From Fluviibacter sp039805865 (lineage in GTDB: Bacteria > Pseudomonadota > Gammaproteobacteria > Burkholderiales > Rhodocyclaceae), in the NCBI GenBank assembly GCA_039805865.1, contig JBDLTI010000004.1:1-64000 (forward strand): a DNA stretch of 64,000 nucleotides. The letters are read 5' to 3'. The notes under the pieces were generated by a model. It was not told the origin of the DNA and ran no database searches. It saw nothing but the letters and a program-made list of their open reading frames with translations. Below, one piece after another: positions 8,101 through 16,203 of the stretch (position 1 is the stretch's first letter; each line of letters opens with the position of its first letter). The position numbers and the translations under genes are program-made.

Positions 8101-10380
8101 TTAATCGACGGGCTTGGCACCTGAGTCGGCGGGTTCTGGCTCAATGGTGGCTGGAACGTTGCTCTTAAAAAAGAACTCTTTAGCGGTACCGCCCTTGCGG
8201 GCGCTGGCCACGTCAACCGATACGACATCATCCGGTGCCGGTTGCGTGCCCTGAGGTACGCCTTGGAGGGCTGTTTCCATGGTGCCAATCCAGATCGGCA
8301 GGGCGGCTTGTCCACCGGTTTCTCCGTTGCCCAGGTTGCGTGGCTGGTCAAAGCCCATCCAGGCGCATCCCGCAATCGTGAGTTGATAACCACAGAACCA
8401 GGCATCGACGTGCTCGTTGGTGGTCCCGGTTTTGCCGGCCAGGTCGGTACGCTTGAGTATGGCAGAGGCTTTGGCAGCCGTGCCGTAGATGGTCACATCA
8501 CGCAGCATGCTGTCCATCACGAAAGCATTGCGTGCTTCAATCACACGCGGCGCTGTATCGCCAGCGATAACGGGCTGGGCCTGTGCGAGCACGGTGCCTT
8601 TTTCATCACGAATCTCTTGAACAACATAGGGGTTCACCAGATAGCCACCGTTGGCAAAGACGGCGTAAGCGCGTGCCATTTGCCATGGGGTTACCGAGCC
8701 AGCACCCAGTGCCATCGTCAGATAGGGTGGATGTTTTTCTGCGTCAAAACCGAAGCGCGTAACATATTCCTGAGCGTATTTAACACCGGATGCTTGCAGA
8801 ATACGAATCGACACCATGTTCTTGGATTTTGCTAGGGCGGTACGCAAGCGCATCGGGCCTTCATATTTGCCATCGTAATTCTTTGGCGTCCATGCGCTGG
8901 AACCCGTTTCGGCAGAGCCAATGGTGATCGGGCTGTCTTCGACGATACTGGCTGGTGTAAAGCCTTTTTCCAGTGCGGCCGAATAGATAAACGGCTTGAA
9001 CGAAGAACCCGGTTGACGCCAGGCCTGCGTGATGTGGTTGTACTTGTTTAGCGTGTAATCGAAGCCGCCGACCAGTGCCAGTACTGCGCCATCTTTCGGT
9101 GCCATGGCCACAAAACCTGCCTGCACTTCGGGCAACTGGCTTAGCTGCCAGACGCCTTTGTCATCTTTGATCACCCGCACCACGGCCCCCGGACGCAGGC
9201 GCTTATTGGCAGGGGCTTTCTCAGTCATCATCGACTGGGCGATCTTGATCTGGTCGCCCGTGAGAATCATCGGGTCGCCGCCGCGAACCGCCAGGCGAAT
9301 CTTCTGCGGGTCGATCGCGAGGATTACAGCCGGTTTCAACAGATCCGAATCGGCATAGTTCGACAGCAGATCATCGACGTCATCATCTTCGTTCTTGAGC
9401 TTCGACAGATCGACAAACCCCTCGGCACCACGATAGCCATGACGCTTGTCATAGGCCAGCACGGCGTTGCGCATCGATTTATAGGCAGCTTCCTGATCAG
9501 CTTTCTTGAGCGTGGTGATGACCGTCAGGCCACGCGTGTAGATGTCTTGCGGAAATAGATCGTTGGTCATCTGACGCGCCATTTCAGCCACGTAGTCGGC
9601 ATGGACCGCAAACTCATTGGCGTGACGCTTCACATTGAGCGGTTCATTTAGCGCGGCTTCATACTGTGCATCGTTCAGGTATTTAAGATCGTGCATGCGG
9701 CGCAGCACGTATTGCTGACGAATCTTGGCGCGCTTCGGGTTCACTACCGGGTTGTAAGCGGAGGGTGCCTTAGGTAAGCCGGCCAGCATGGCGGCTTCGC
9801 CCGGCGTTAACTGGTCAAGTGATTTGCCGTAGTAGATCTGTGCGGCAGAGGCAAAGCCATAAGAACGTTGACCCAGATAGATCTGGTTGATGTAGAGCTC
9901 GAGGATCTGATCTTTAGTAAGGTTCTTCTCGATTTTCAGCGCCAGCAGCACTTCGTAGAGTTTACGGGTGACCGTTTTTTCAGATGACAGGAAGAAGTTA
10001 CGTGCCACCTGCATGGTGATGGTGGAGGCACCTTGCTTTTTGCCACCGGATACCAGGTTGGCTGCGGCTGCACGGGCGAAGCCGAATACGTCGACGCCCG
10101 AGTGCTGGTAGAAGCGATCATCTTCGGCGGCCAGAATGGCCTGCTTCATCACTTCCGGTACCTGATTGATTTTCACCACCTGGCGGCGCTCTTCGCCGAA
10201 CTCGCCAATCAGTGCGCCGTCTGAGGTGTAAACCCGAAGCGGCACTTTCGGACGATAGTCCGTCAGCACATCGAGCGATGGCAGCTGCGGGTAGGCGAAT
10301 GCGACCAGCACACCGCCCAGGCTGAAGCCGATGACGGTGAGGAGTGCCAGGGTGACCAGAAGTTTATTGAACCAGCGCAA
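8101..10380 (-). CDS. mrcA: Penicillin-binding protein 1A, bifunctional transglycosylase/transpeptidase
   Basis: 759-residue class A PBP polymerising and cross-linking peptidoglycan. An N-terminal membrane anchor (about 7-29) is followed by the GT51 domain with catalytic Glu86 in AAEDDRFYQHSG. The transpeptidase domain has the SxxK serine in GSSFKP (Ser459, Lys462), SKN (ALAKSKN) and KTGT (LAGKTGTT). The OB-like insert seen in PBP1A lies between the two domains. pilM, the usual divergent neighbour in many proteobacteria, is absent; thiC lies upstream instead. A TATAAT box 28 bases before the ATG may be its own promoter. Confidence 0.96.
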   Translation of the reverse strand: MRWFNKLLVTLALLTVIGFSLGGVLVAFAYPQLPSLDVLTDYRPKVPLRVYTSDGALIGEFGEERRQVVKINQVPEVMKQAILAAEDDRFYQHSGVDVFGFARAAAANLVSGGKKQGASTITMQVARNFFLSSEKTVTRKLYEVLLALKIEKNLTKDQILELYINQIYLGQRSYGFASAAQIYYGKSLDQLTPGEAAMLAGLPKAPSAYNPVVNPKRAKIRQQYVLRRMHDLKYLNDAQYEAALNEPLNVKRHANEFAVHADYVAEMARQMTNDLFPQDIYTRGLTVITTLKKADQEAAYKSMRNAVLAYDKRHGYRGAEGFVDLSKLKNEDDDVDDLLSNYADSDLLKPAVILAIDPQKIRLAVRGGDPMILTGDQIKIAQSMMTEKAPANKRLRPGAVVRVIKDDKGVWQLSQLPEVQAGFVAMAPKDGAVLALVGGFDYTLNKYNHITQAWRQPGSSFKPFIYSAALEKGFTPASIVEDSPITIGSAETGSSAWTPKNYDGKYEGPMRLRTALAKSKNMVSIRILQASGVKYAQEYVTRFGFDAEKHPPYLTMALGAGSVTPWQMARAYAVFANGGYLVNPYVVQEIRDEKGTVLAQAQPVIAGDTAPRVIEARNAFVMDSMLRDVTIYGTAAKASAILKRTDLAGKTGTTNEHVDAWFCGYQLTIAGCAWMGFDQPRNLGNGETGGQAALPIWIGTMETALQGVPQGTQPAPDDVVSVDVASARKGGTAKEFFFKSNVPATIEPEPADSGAKPVD

Positions 10381-10407
10381 GATGATGATCCGTAAAGAAT
10401 TTCCGTG

Positions 10408-10413
10408 ATTATA
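10408..10413 (-). promoter_or_regulatory. TATAAT -10 element upstream of mrcA
   Basis: On the minus strand a consensus TATAAT sits about 28 bases before the mrcA start. No good -35 is seen at 17 bases; that stretch lies inside the inverted repeat at 10416-10456. Confidence 0.4.
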
Positions 10414-10415
10414 CG

Positions 10416-10456
10416 GGACGGGATTAAGAGAGCCCTAGGAGACCTTCATCCCGTCC
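10416..10456 (-). repeat. Inverted repeat in the thiC-mrcA gap
   Basis: Nine-base arms GGACGGGAT and ATCCCGTCC enclose 23 bases. It follows the thiC stop on the minus strand, so it may be the thiC terminator, but there is no T run after it. It lies directly upstream of the mrcA -10 and could instead be a binding site. Confidence 0.4.
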
Positions 10457-10467
10457 TATAGTTTTGC

Positions 10468-12384
10468 TTACACCTTTCGGTAAACCTCGGCACCGGTCTT
10501 CACAAACTCGATAGCCTTGGCTTCCATGCCTTTTTCCAGTGCTTCATTTTCTGCAAGACCCTGCTGTGCCGCGTAATCACGAACATCCTGCGTGATCTTC
10601 ATCGAGCAGAAGTGCGGGCCACACATCGAGCAGAAGTGGGCGACCTTGGCCGATTCTTTCGGAAGTGTTTCATCGTGGAACTCGCGCGCCTTGTCCGGGT
10701 CGAGCCCGAGATTGAACTGGTCATCCCAACGGAATTCATAACGGGCCTTCGACAGCGCGTTGTCACGAATCTGGGCGCCGGGGTGTCCCTTGGCCAGGTC
10801 GGCCGCGTGTGCAGCCAGCTTGTAAGTGATGATGCCTTCCTTGACGTCATCCTTGTCAGGTAATCCCAGATGCTCCTTCGGCGTCACGTAGCAGAGCATA
10901 GCCGTGCCGTACCAGCCGATCATGGCGGCACCGATGCCGCTGGTGATGTGGTCGTAACCCGGCGCGATATCGGTGGTCAGTGGGCCAAGCGTGTAGAACG
11001 GCGCTTCGTCACACCATTCCAGTTGCAGATCCATATTCTCTTTGATCAGTTGCATCGGTACGTGGCCGGGGCCTTCGATCATCACCTGCACATCGTGCTT
11101 CCACGCGATCTGGGTTAGTTCACCCAGCGTCTTAAGTTCGCCGAGTTGGGCGTCATCGTTGGCATCGTAGATCGAGCCGGGGCGCAGACCATCGCCGAGC
11201 GAGAAGGCCACGTCGTAGGCCTTCATGATTTCGCAGATCTCTTCGAAGTGCGTGTAGAGGAAGCTTTCCTTGTGATGTGCCAGACACCACTTGGCCATGA
11301 TCGAACCACCGCGCGAGACGATACCGGTCATTCGGTTGGCGGTCATCGGGATGTAACGCAGCAGCACGCCAGCATGAATGGTGAAGTAATCGACACCTTG
11401 CTCGGCCTGCTCGATGAGCGTGTCGCGGAACAGTTCCCAGGTCAGGTCTTCGGCTTTGCCGTCGACTTTTTCCAGTGCCTGATAGATGGGCACTGTGCCG
11501 ATCGGTACGGGCGAGTTACGGATGATCCACTCGCGGGTTTCGTGAATGTTCTTGCCGGTTGATAGATCCATGACGGTATCGCCGCCCCAGCGGATCGACC
11601 AGGTCATCTTATCGACCTCTTCACTGATTGATGAACCGAGTGCGGAATTGCCGATGTTGGCGTTGATCTTCACGAGGAAGTTGCGGCCGATGATCATCGG
11701 TTCGCTTTCCGGGTGGTTGATGTTGTTCGGAATGATGGCGCGACCACGGGCGATTTCATCGCGCACGAATTCTGGCGTAATCACCGGGGGAATCGAAGCG
11801 CCGTAATTCTGTCCAGGGTGCTGGCGTCCGAGGAGTTTGGCCAGACGTTCGCCTTGCGGGCCACCGTTCTTCAGGTCCGCCAGATACTGTTCGCGTTGCA
11901 GGTTTTCGCGGATGGCAATGTATTCCATCTCCGGTGTGATGATGCCCTGGCGCGCATAGTGCATCTGCGTCACGTTGGTGCCGGCTTTGGCGCGGCGTGG
12001 CTTGCGATGCAGACCCGGGAAGCGCAGTTCGTCGAGCGCTTTGTCTTCGGCGCGTTGACGGCCAAAGTCGGAGGTCAGGCCATCCAGCACTTCGGTGTCG
12101 CCACGTTCTTCAATCCACTTCTGGCGCAGTGCCGGCAGACCTGCGCGGATATCGATTTTGGCAGCGGGGTCGGTGTAAGGGCCAGAGCAGTCGTACACAT
12201 AAATGGGTGGGTTTTTTTCGCCGCCCATGCCCGTTGGGGTGTCGGCTTGCGAGATCTCGCGCATCGGCACCTGGATGTCTGGGCGTGAGCCTTCGATATA
12301 GACCTTGCGCGAGTTAGGCAGCGGCGCGATGGCGGCTTCGTCAACGTGGGCCTGGTTGGCAACGAAAGGCTGTTTGGCGTTCAT
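10468..12384 (-). CDS. thiC: Phosphomethylpyrimidine synthase ThiC
   Basis: Radical-SAM enzyme turning aminoimidazole ribotide into HMP-phosphate for thiamine. The 4Fe-4S cysteines are in CSMCGPHFCSMK near the C-terminus. Other ThiC landmarks are TYKLAAHAADLAKGHPGAQ, IEGPGHVPM and the N-terminal YIEGSRPDIQVPMREI. Start placed at 12384 because an AAGGAA ribosome binding site precedes it and upstream codons run into the end of thiD; 638 residues. It lies 43 bases after thiD, so the riboswitch before thiD probably controls both. Confidence 0.96.
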   Translation of the reverse strand: MNAKQPFVANQAHVDEAAIAPLPNSRKVYIEGSRPDIQVPMREISQADTPTGMGGEKNPPIYVYDCSGPYTDPAAKIDIRAGLPALRQKWIEERGDTEVLDGLTSDFGRQRAEDKALDELRFPGLHRKPRRAKAGTNVTQMHYARQGIITPEMEYIAIRENLQREQYLADLKNGGPQGERLAKLLGRQHPGQNYGASIPPVITPEFVRDEIARGRAIIPNNINHPESEPMIIGRNFLVKINANIGNSALGSSISEEVDKMTWSIRWGGDTVMDLSTGKNIHETREWIIRNSPVPIGTVPIYQALEKVDGKAEDLTWELFRDTLIEQAEQGVDYFTIHAGVLLRYIPMTANRMTGIVSRGGSIMAKWCLAHHKESFLYTHFEEICEIMKAYDVAFSLGDGLRPGSIYDANDDAQLGELKTLGELTQIAWKHDVQVMIEGPGHVPMQLIKENMDLQLEWCDEAPFYTLGPLTTDIAPGYDHITSGIGAAMIGWYGTAMLCYVTPKEHLGLPDKDDVKEGIITYKLAAHAADLAKGHPGAQIRDNALSKARYEFRWDDQFNLGLDPDKAREFHDETLPKESAKVAHFCSMCGPHFCSMKITQDVRDYAAQQGLAENEALEKGMEAKAIEFVKTGAEVYRKV

Positions 12385-12427
12385 GAGTTTTCCTTCGGGA
12401 TTCTCTGTCAGTTTGTTATTGGCGTGG

Positions 12428-13345
12428 TTATGAAGCGACGCACAAAGCGTGCGTATGGTGAACGGGGCCGTGGCCGGTTTGCGGTGTGCGGCTGATGTGT
12501 AATTCATCGGCGCGACGAATGGCCTGTTGTAACCAGGCATGGGCGTGCGCGATGGCAGTTGGGATGTTTTCGGTTTGAGGAATCAATGCGGTGATCGCAG
12601 CAGATAGCGCGCAACCGGTGCCGTGCGTGTGACGCGTATCGAAACGCTCAGCACGCAGTTCGATCATGCGGTCGCCATCGTAGAGTAGGTCGATGAGCTC
12701 CCCGCCGGGCAGGTGGCCCCCTTTGAGCAAGACCCAGCGATTGTTTTCCTGGCGTAGCAGGCGGTGCAGACGTTCGCAGCTGCGCGTCATTTCTTTGATC
12801 GTTTCCGGGCCGCGTTCGTCGAGCAGCGCGCCGGCCTCCGGCAGATTCGGGGTGAGCACGCGCGCCAGAGGGATCAGCGCATCGCGCAGCAAACCGGTTG
12901 CTTCCTTATTCAGTAGCGCATCGCCGCTCTTTGCGATCATCACCGGGTCGAGCACCAGATTGTCTTGCTGGTGTTTTGCCAACTTTTCCGCAACCACTTG
13001 CACGTTGGCGGCCAGGCCAAGCATGCCGGTCTTCACGGCGCTGATCTCAACATCGGCGAGCAGCGTATCGAGTTGGGCGCCGATGAATTCTGCCGAGGGC
13101 AGTTGGACGGCAGTCACGCCCTGTGTGCTTTGTGCGGTGAGCCCGGCAACCACACCACACCCATAAGCACCGAGTGCGGTAAAGGTTTTGATGTCGGCCA
13201 GCAACCCGGCGCCGCCGCAGGGGTCAATGCCAGCGATCGATAGCACCTTGGGTGGGGCGCCCACAAACAGACGACGTGCCTTGCCCGTGCCCGCGCTATC
13301 GCGCGGATCAGCTGTGGCAATGGCAGTCATCAGATCAAGAATCAT
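12428..13345 (-). CDS. thiD: Hydroxymethylpyrimidine/phosphomethylpyrimidine kinase
   Basis: Phosphorylates HMP and HMP-P in thiamine synthesis. The ribokinase-like fold is shown by SIAGIDPCGGAGLLADIKTF, LDPVMIAKSGDALL and the anion-hole GTGCALSAAI. Candidate starts are 13345 (AGGGA five bases upstream, inside the riboswitch tail) and 13330 (no clear Shine-Dalgarno). Any start further upstream would lie in the riboswitch. With 13345 the protein has 305 residues, about 35 more than E. coli ThiD at the N-terminus. First gene of the thiD-thiC unit. Confidence 0.94.
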   Translation of the reverse strand: MILDLMTAIATADPRDSAGTGKARRLFVGAPPKVLSIAGIDPCGGAGLLADIKTFTALGAYGCGVVAGLTAQSTQGVTAVQLPSAEFIGAQLDTLLADVEISAVKTGMLGLAANVQVVAEKLAKHQQDNLVLDPVMIAKSGDALLNKEATGLLRDALIPLARVLTPNLPEAGALLDERGPETIKEMTRSCERLHRLLRQENNRWVLLKGGHLPGGELIDLLYDGDRMIELRAERFDTRHTHGTGCALSAAITALIPQTENIPTAIAHAHAWLQQAIRRADELHISRTPQTGHGPVHHTHALCVAS

Positions 13346-13350
13346 TCGTT

Positions 13351-13420
13351 TCCCTACGCCGGTACAAACCGGATCAGGTGCCAAGGGTCTCTCTCAGCCC
13401 AAAAGGCGGGCACCCCTAAC
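13351..13420 (-). promoter_or_regulatory. TPP riboswitch (THI element)
   Basis: The minus strand reads, in order, GGGGTGC, GGGCTGAGAGAGACCCTT, ACCTGATCCGG, a short loop, and CCGGCGTAGGGAAACG, the conserved core of the thiamine-pyrophosphate aptamer. It directly precedes thiD. The final GTAGGGA also serves as the only plausible ribosome binding site for the ATG at 13345, which suggests control of translation initiation. Confidence 0.95.
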
Positions 13421-13463
13421 GATCAGAAAGCAGCCAACCGGATGTTGGCGGCACAGGAGGTTG

Positions 13464-13492
13464 AAATTAAAGGAAAACTCCGCGAACTGCAA
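13464..13492 (-). promoter_or_regulatory. Candidate promoter of the thiD-thiC unit
   Basis: On the minus strand TTGCAG (13492-13487) and TAATTT (13469-13464) are 17 bases apart. A start near 13457 would leave about 37 bases before the aptamer, containing a small hairpin (GCCAAC / GTTGGC, 13433-13449). The hexamers match consensus only partly. Confidence 0.4.
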
Positions 13493-13512
13493 GCACGAGA
13501 GCAAAAACCGAC

Positions 13513-14808
13513 TTAAGCCTTCAATTGGGCAAAAACAGCCTCGGCGGCAGCAATCGTCTTTTCGATGTCCGCCGGGGTGTGCGTGGCGCTGACAAAGCCG
13601 GCTTCAAAGGCCGAAGGGGCAAAGTAATGCCCCTCGCCAGCCACATCGAGCATGGCGTGGAAGAAGCGGTTGAATTTTGCCGTATCGGCTTCCATGACCT
13701 CGGCATAGTTGTTCGGCACCGATTCACGGAAATACAGTCCGAACATGCCACCAACGGCATTGGCCGAGAACGCTACCCCGTGCTTGCGGGCGGCGGCCGT
13801 CAGGCCATCGGTGAGCTGACGGGTGCGTTCGGCAAGCGTTTCATAAAATCCCGGTGCGCGCAGTTTTTTCAGGGTCGTAATGCCGGCAGCAACGGCCACC
13901 GGGTTGCCCGACAGCGTACCGGCCTGATAGACCGGGCCGAGTGGTGCCAGGCACGTGAGAATGTCTTTGCGACCGCCAAAAGCGGCCAGTGGCATGCCGC
14001 CGCCTACGATCTTTCCCAGCGTCGTCAGATCGGGGGTAATGCCGTAGTGACCTTGTACGCCCTGAAGGCCAACGCGGAAGCCCGTCATCACTTCGTCGAA
14101 GATCAGTACGGCACCGGTGCGGGTGCAGCCGTCACGCAATGCTTGCAGAAAGGCCTGGCCCGGATCCACCAGATTCATATTGCCGGCGATGGGCTCGACG
14201 ATCACCGCAGCAAGTTTGTCGGCGTATTGATCCAGCGCCTCGTTGAAAGCCTGGATGTCGTTATAAGGCAGCACCAGCGTATGCGCGGCCACATCAGCCG
14301 GGACGCCGCCCGATGATGGGTTGCCGAAGGTGAGCAGACCGGAGCCAGCCTTTACCAGCAGGCTGTCGGCATGGCCGTGGTAGCAGCCTTCAAACTTGAT
14401 GATCAGATCGCGCCCCGTGAAACCGCGCGCCAGTCGAATGGCGCTCATGGTGGCTTCGGTGCCTGAAGACACGAGGCGCACCATTTCCAGTGAAGGTAGC
14501 AGCTCGCAGAGTAGATCGGCGATCTCGACTTCGGCACCCGTCGGTGCGCCGAAGGTCAGGCCGCGGGCGGCCGTGGTTTGCACGGCGTCCAGCACATCCG
14601 GATCGGCATGACCCAGAATCAGCGGCCCCCAGGAACCGACGTAATCGATATAGATCTTGCCATCGGCATCGGTAACCCGTGGGCCTTTGCCCGAGGCAAA
14701 GAAGCGCGGCGTACCACCGACGCCACGAAAAGCGCGGACGGGAGAGTTCACGCCGCCGGGAATATGGCGTTGTGCGGCGGCAAAGAGTGCTTCGTTACGG
14801 CTGGTCAT
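13513..14808 (-). CDS. hemL: Glutamate-1-semialdehyde 2,1-aminomutase
   Basis: PLP enzyme making 5-aminolevulinate, the C5-pathway entry to haem. 431 residues. Opening PGGVNSPVRAFRGVGG, GTEATMSAIRLARGFTGR, the DEVMTGFR cofactor motif and the Schiff-base lysine in TTLGKIVGGGMP are all present. It lies 34 bases after the thiE stop on the same strand and upstream of the thiD riboswitch. Its ribosome binding site is poor. Confidence 0.97.
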   Translation of the reverse strand: MTSRNEALFAAAQRHIPGGVNSPVRAFRGVGGTPRFFASGKGPRVTDADGKIYIDYVGSWGPLILGHADPDVLDAVQTTAARGLTFGAPTGAEVEIADLLCELLPSLEMVRLVSSGTEATMSAIRLARGFTGRDLIIKFEGCYHGHADSLLVKAGSGLLTFGNPSSGGVPADVAAHTLVLPYNDIQAFNEALDQYADKLAAVIVEPIAGNMNLVDPGQAFLQALRDGCTRTGAVLIFDEVMTGFRVGLQGVQGHYGITPDLTTLGKIVGGGMPLAAFGGRKDILTCLAPLGPVYQAGTLSGNPVAVAAGITTLKKLRAPGFYETLAERTRQLTDGLTAAARKHGVAFSANAVGGMFGLYFRESVPNNYAEVMEADTAKFNRFFHAMLDVAGEGHYFAPSAFEAGFVSATHTPADIEKTIAAAEAVFAQLKA

Positions 14809-14843
14809 GATGGCAATAGACTCGGATTAAAGACGTTGAGAAA

Positions 14844-15494
14844 CTAAACTGAGGCGTGTTCTGCCCGGAGTTGATGGAGACGCTGCTGAATCTGTTCGGG
14901 CGTGGCGGGCCGGTCAGGGCTACCGAAAATTTCCGAAATCAAGGCAACGGCATCAACCAGGCCGCTGATCTCGGCGATATTGTCGCAGGTGATGCCGCCA
15001 ATGCCACATAGTGCGACTCGAGGCCCTAGTGATTCACGGAAAGCCTGGAGTTGATCCAGGCTAACCCGACGCGCGGCCGGTTTGGTTGGAGAATCGTAGC
15101 AGGCACCAAACGCAACATAGCTCGCGCCATCCGCCAGAGCGTTACGCGCCAGGCTGAGATCGTTGTAACAGGAGGCACCAATGATGCTGTTGGCCGGGAG
15201 CAAGCGTCGTGCGTCGCGGATGCTGCCATCACCGCCCCCAAGGTGCACGCCTGCGGCACAGGTTTCGATTGCCAGAACCACATCATCATTAATGATGAGT
15301 TGTGCGTCAAAATTTCGGCACAACTGATTCAGCGTCCGCCCGCGTGACAGTTTCTCCGCCATCGTGCTGATTTTGTCCCGGTATTGAATAAGGCAAACGC
15401 CGGATTCAAGCGTAGCGCGTACCTGTCCCACCAGCAGCTGGGTATCAGCCTGGTCGGGTGTAATGGCGTAGAGGGCGTCGGGAAAAGAAAACAC
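14844..15494 (-). CDS. thiE: Thiamine-phosphate synthase
   Basis: Joins HMP-PP and thiazole phosphate to thiamine phosphate. 216 residues with the TIM-barrel motifs LIQYRDK, LIINDDV, GVHLGGGDG and the phosphate-binding CGIGGIT segment. The family usually has HLGQ(E/D)D where this reads HLGGGDG, a small variation. The start codon is GTG at 15494, without a clear Shine-Dalgarno. No THI element precedes it; a palindrome lies 34 bases upstream in the spacer shared with the rubredoxin gene. Confidence 0.92.
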   Translation of the reverse strand: MFSFPDALYAITPDQADTQLLVGQVRATLESGVCLIQYRDKISTMAEKLSRGRTLNQLCRNFDAQLIINDDVVLAIETCAAGVHLGGGDGSIRDARRLLPANSIIGASCYNDLSLARNALADGASYVAFGACYDSPTKPAARRVSLDQLQAFRESLGPRVALCGIGGITCDNIAEISGLVDAVALISEIFGSPDRPATPEQIQQRLHQLRAEHASV

Positions 15495-15527
15495 AGTGTT
15501 CAGGACAATCGATTAAATCGTGAAAGG

Positions 15528-15550
15528 CGTTGTCCATATTTATGACAACG
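15528..15550. promoter_or_regulatory. Palindrome CGTTGTC-N9-GACAACG, candidate operator
   Basis: Perfect 7-base arms spaced by an AT-rich nine-base centre in the 137-base spacer between divergent thiE and the rubredoxin gene. The geometry fits a dimeric regulator. The rest of the spacer holds no RNA gene or ORF that I can support. Confidence 0.35.
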
Positions 15551-15631
15551 TGATGACAGTTGGGTATTCGTTCGGTTACGATGGCTACATTGTATCAATC
15601 CAAACAGTTACTTCTTGCTTAAGGTTTTGCC

Positions 15632-15811
15632 ATGAGTGGTCAGTCTTTCAAGTCCTGGATGTGTCTGGGATGCGGGTTTATTTACGATGAAGAAGCCGGG
15701 CTGCCAGAAGATGGCATTGCACCGGGCACGCTGTGGGCTGATGTGCCCATGAACTGGGTCTGTCCTGAATGCGCCCTGCGCAAAGAGGACTTCGAGATGA
15801 TCGAGCTCTAA
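15632..15811 (+). CDS. Rubredoxin
   Basis: 59-residue small iron protein, an electron carrier. The two metal-binding CxxC knuckles are CLGCGFIYDE (residues 11-20) and CPEC (residues 44-47), with the usual GTLWADVP and NWVCPECALRKEDFEMIE context. An AAGG ribosome binding site lies seven bases before the ATG. In Burkholderiales a rubredoxin gene often precedes the pilG-pilH chemosensory genes, and a PilH-like receiver follows here 23 bases after the stop, so they may be cotranscribed. Confidence 0.94.
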   Translation: MSGQSFKSWMCLGCGFIYDEEAGLPEDGIAPGTLWADVPMNWVCPECALRKEDFEMIEL

Positions 15812-15834
15812 TTGCGATCCGAGGGCGCCTCCAG

Positions 15835-16203
15835 GTGACTATACATACGATACTGGTGGTTGAACCCTCGCCTATGGAGCGTGCGCAACTGAGCGGCATG
15901 CTCACGGCAGCCGGTTATAAGGTGACTGTCGCGGGTGATGGCGAAGAGGGCGTTGATATTGCCCGTCGCGAACGTCCGGATCTGATTTTGATGGAAGTGG
16001 TGATGCCGGGTCTGAATGGTTACCAGGCCACGCGCGCTTTAACCCGTAGTGAAGACGAAAGCCTGGCGCGCATCCCCGTAATTCTTGTTTCAGCCAAAGG
16101 TCAGGATACGGATAAGGTCTGGGGTTTGCGGCAGGGTGCGATCGATTATCTGGTGAAACCTGTGACTGAAGATCAGTTGTTGAATCGTATCGCCGATATC
16201 TGA
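15835..16203 (+). CDS. PilH-like single-domain response regulator with Glu at the phospho-acceptor site
   Basis: 122-residue CheY-like receiver starting with GTG at 15835, with GAGGG about nine bases upstream. The body resembles PilH of type IV pilus chemosensory systems: VVMPGLNGYQATRAL and KGQDTDKVWGLRQGAIDYLVKP. The phospho-acceptor aspartate expected in LILMDVVMPG is Glu54 (GAA, 15994-15996), and the N-terminal acidic pair DD is Glu10-Pro11. Ser86 and Lys109 of the active site are kept. It is therefore probably not phosphorylated normally, and may be locked in one state or act only by binding. No pilG, pilI, pilJ or chpA gene follows; the next gene is convergent and adjacent. Confidence 0.9.
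   Translation: MTIHTILVVEPSPMERAQLSGMLTAAGYKVTVAGDGEEGVDIARRERPDLILMEVVMPGLNGYQATRALTRSEDESLARIPVILVSAKGQDTDKVWGLRQGAIDYLVKPVTEDQLLNRIADI

Noticed and set aside
12385..12540. N-terminal extension of thiC to 12540
   Set aside because: Overlaps thiD, and AAGGAA directly precedes the ATG at 12384.
13346..13384. Longer thiD start at 13384
   Set aside because: Would place codons in the TPP aptamer.
13442..13516. 24-codon plus-strand frame (MLAAQEVEIKGKL...) opposite the thiD leader
   Set aside because: Looks protein-like, but it is short, lacks a ribosome binding site and lies across the candidate thiD promoter and the end of hemL.
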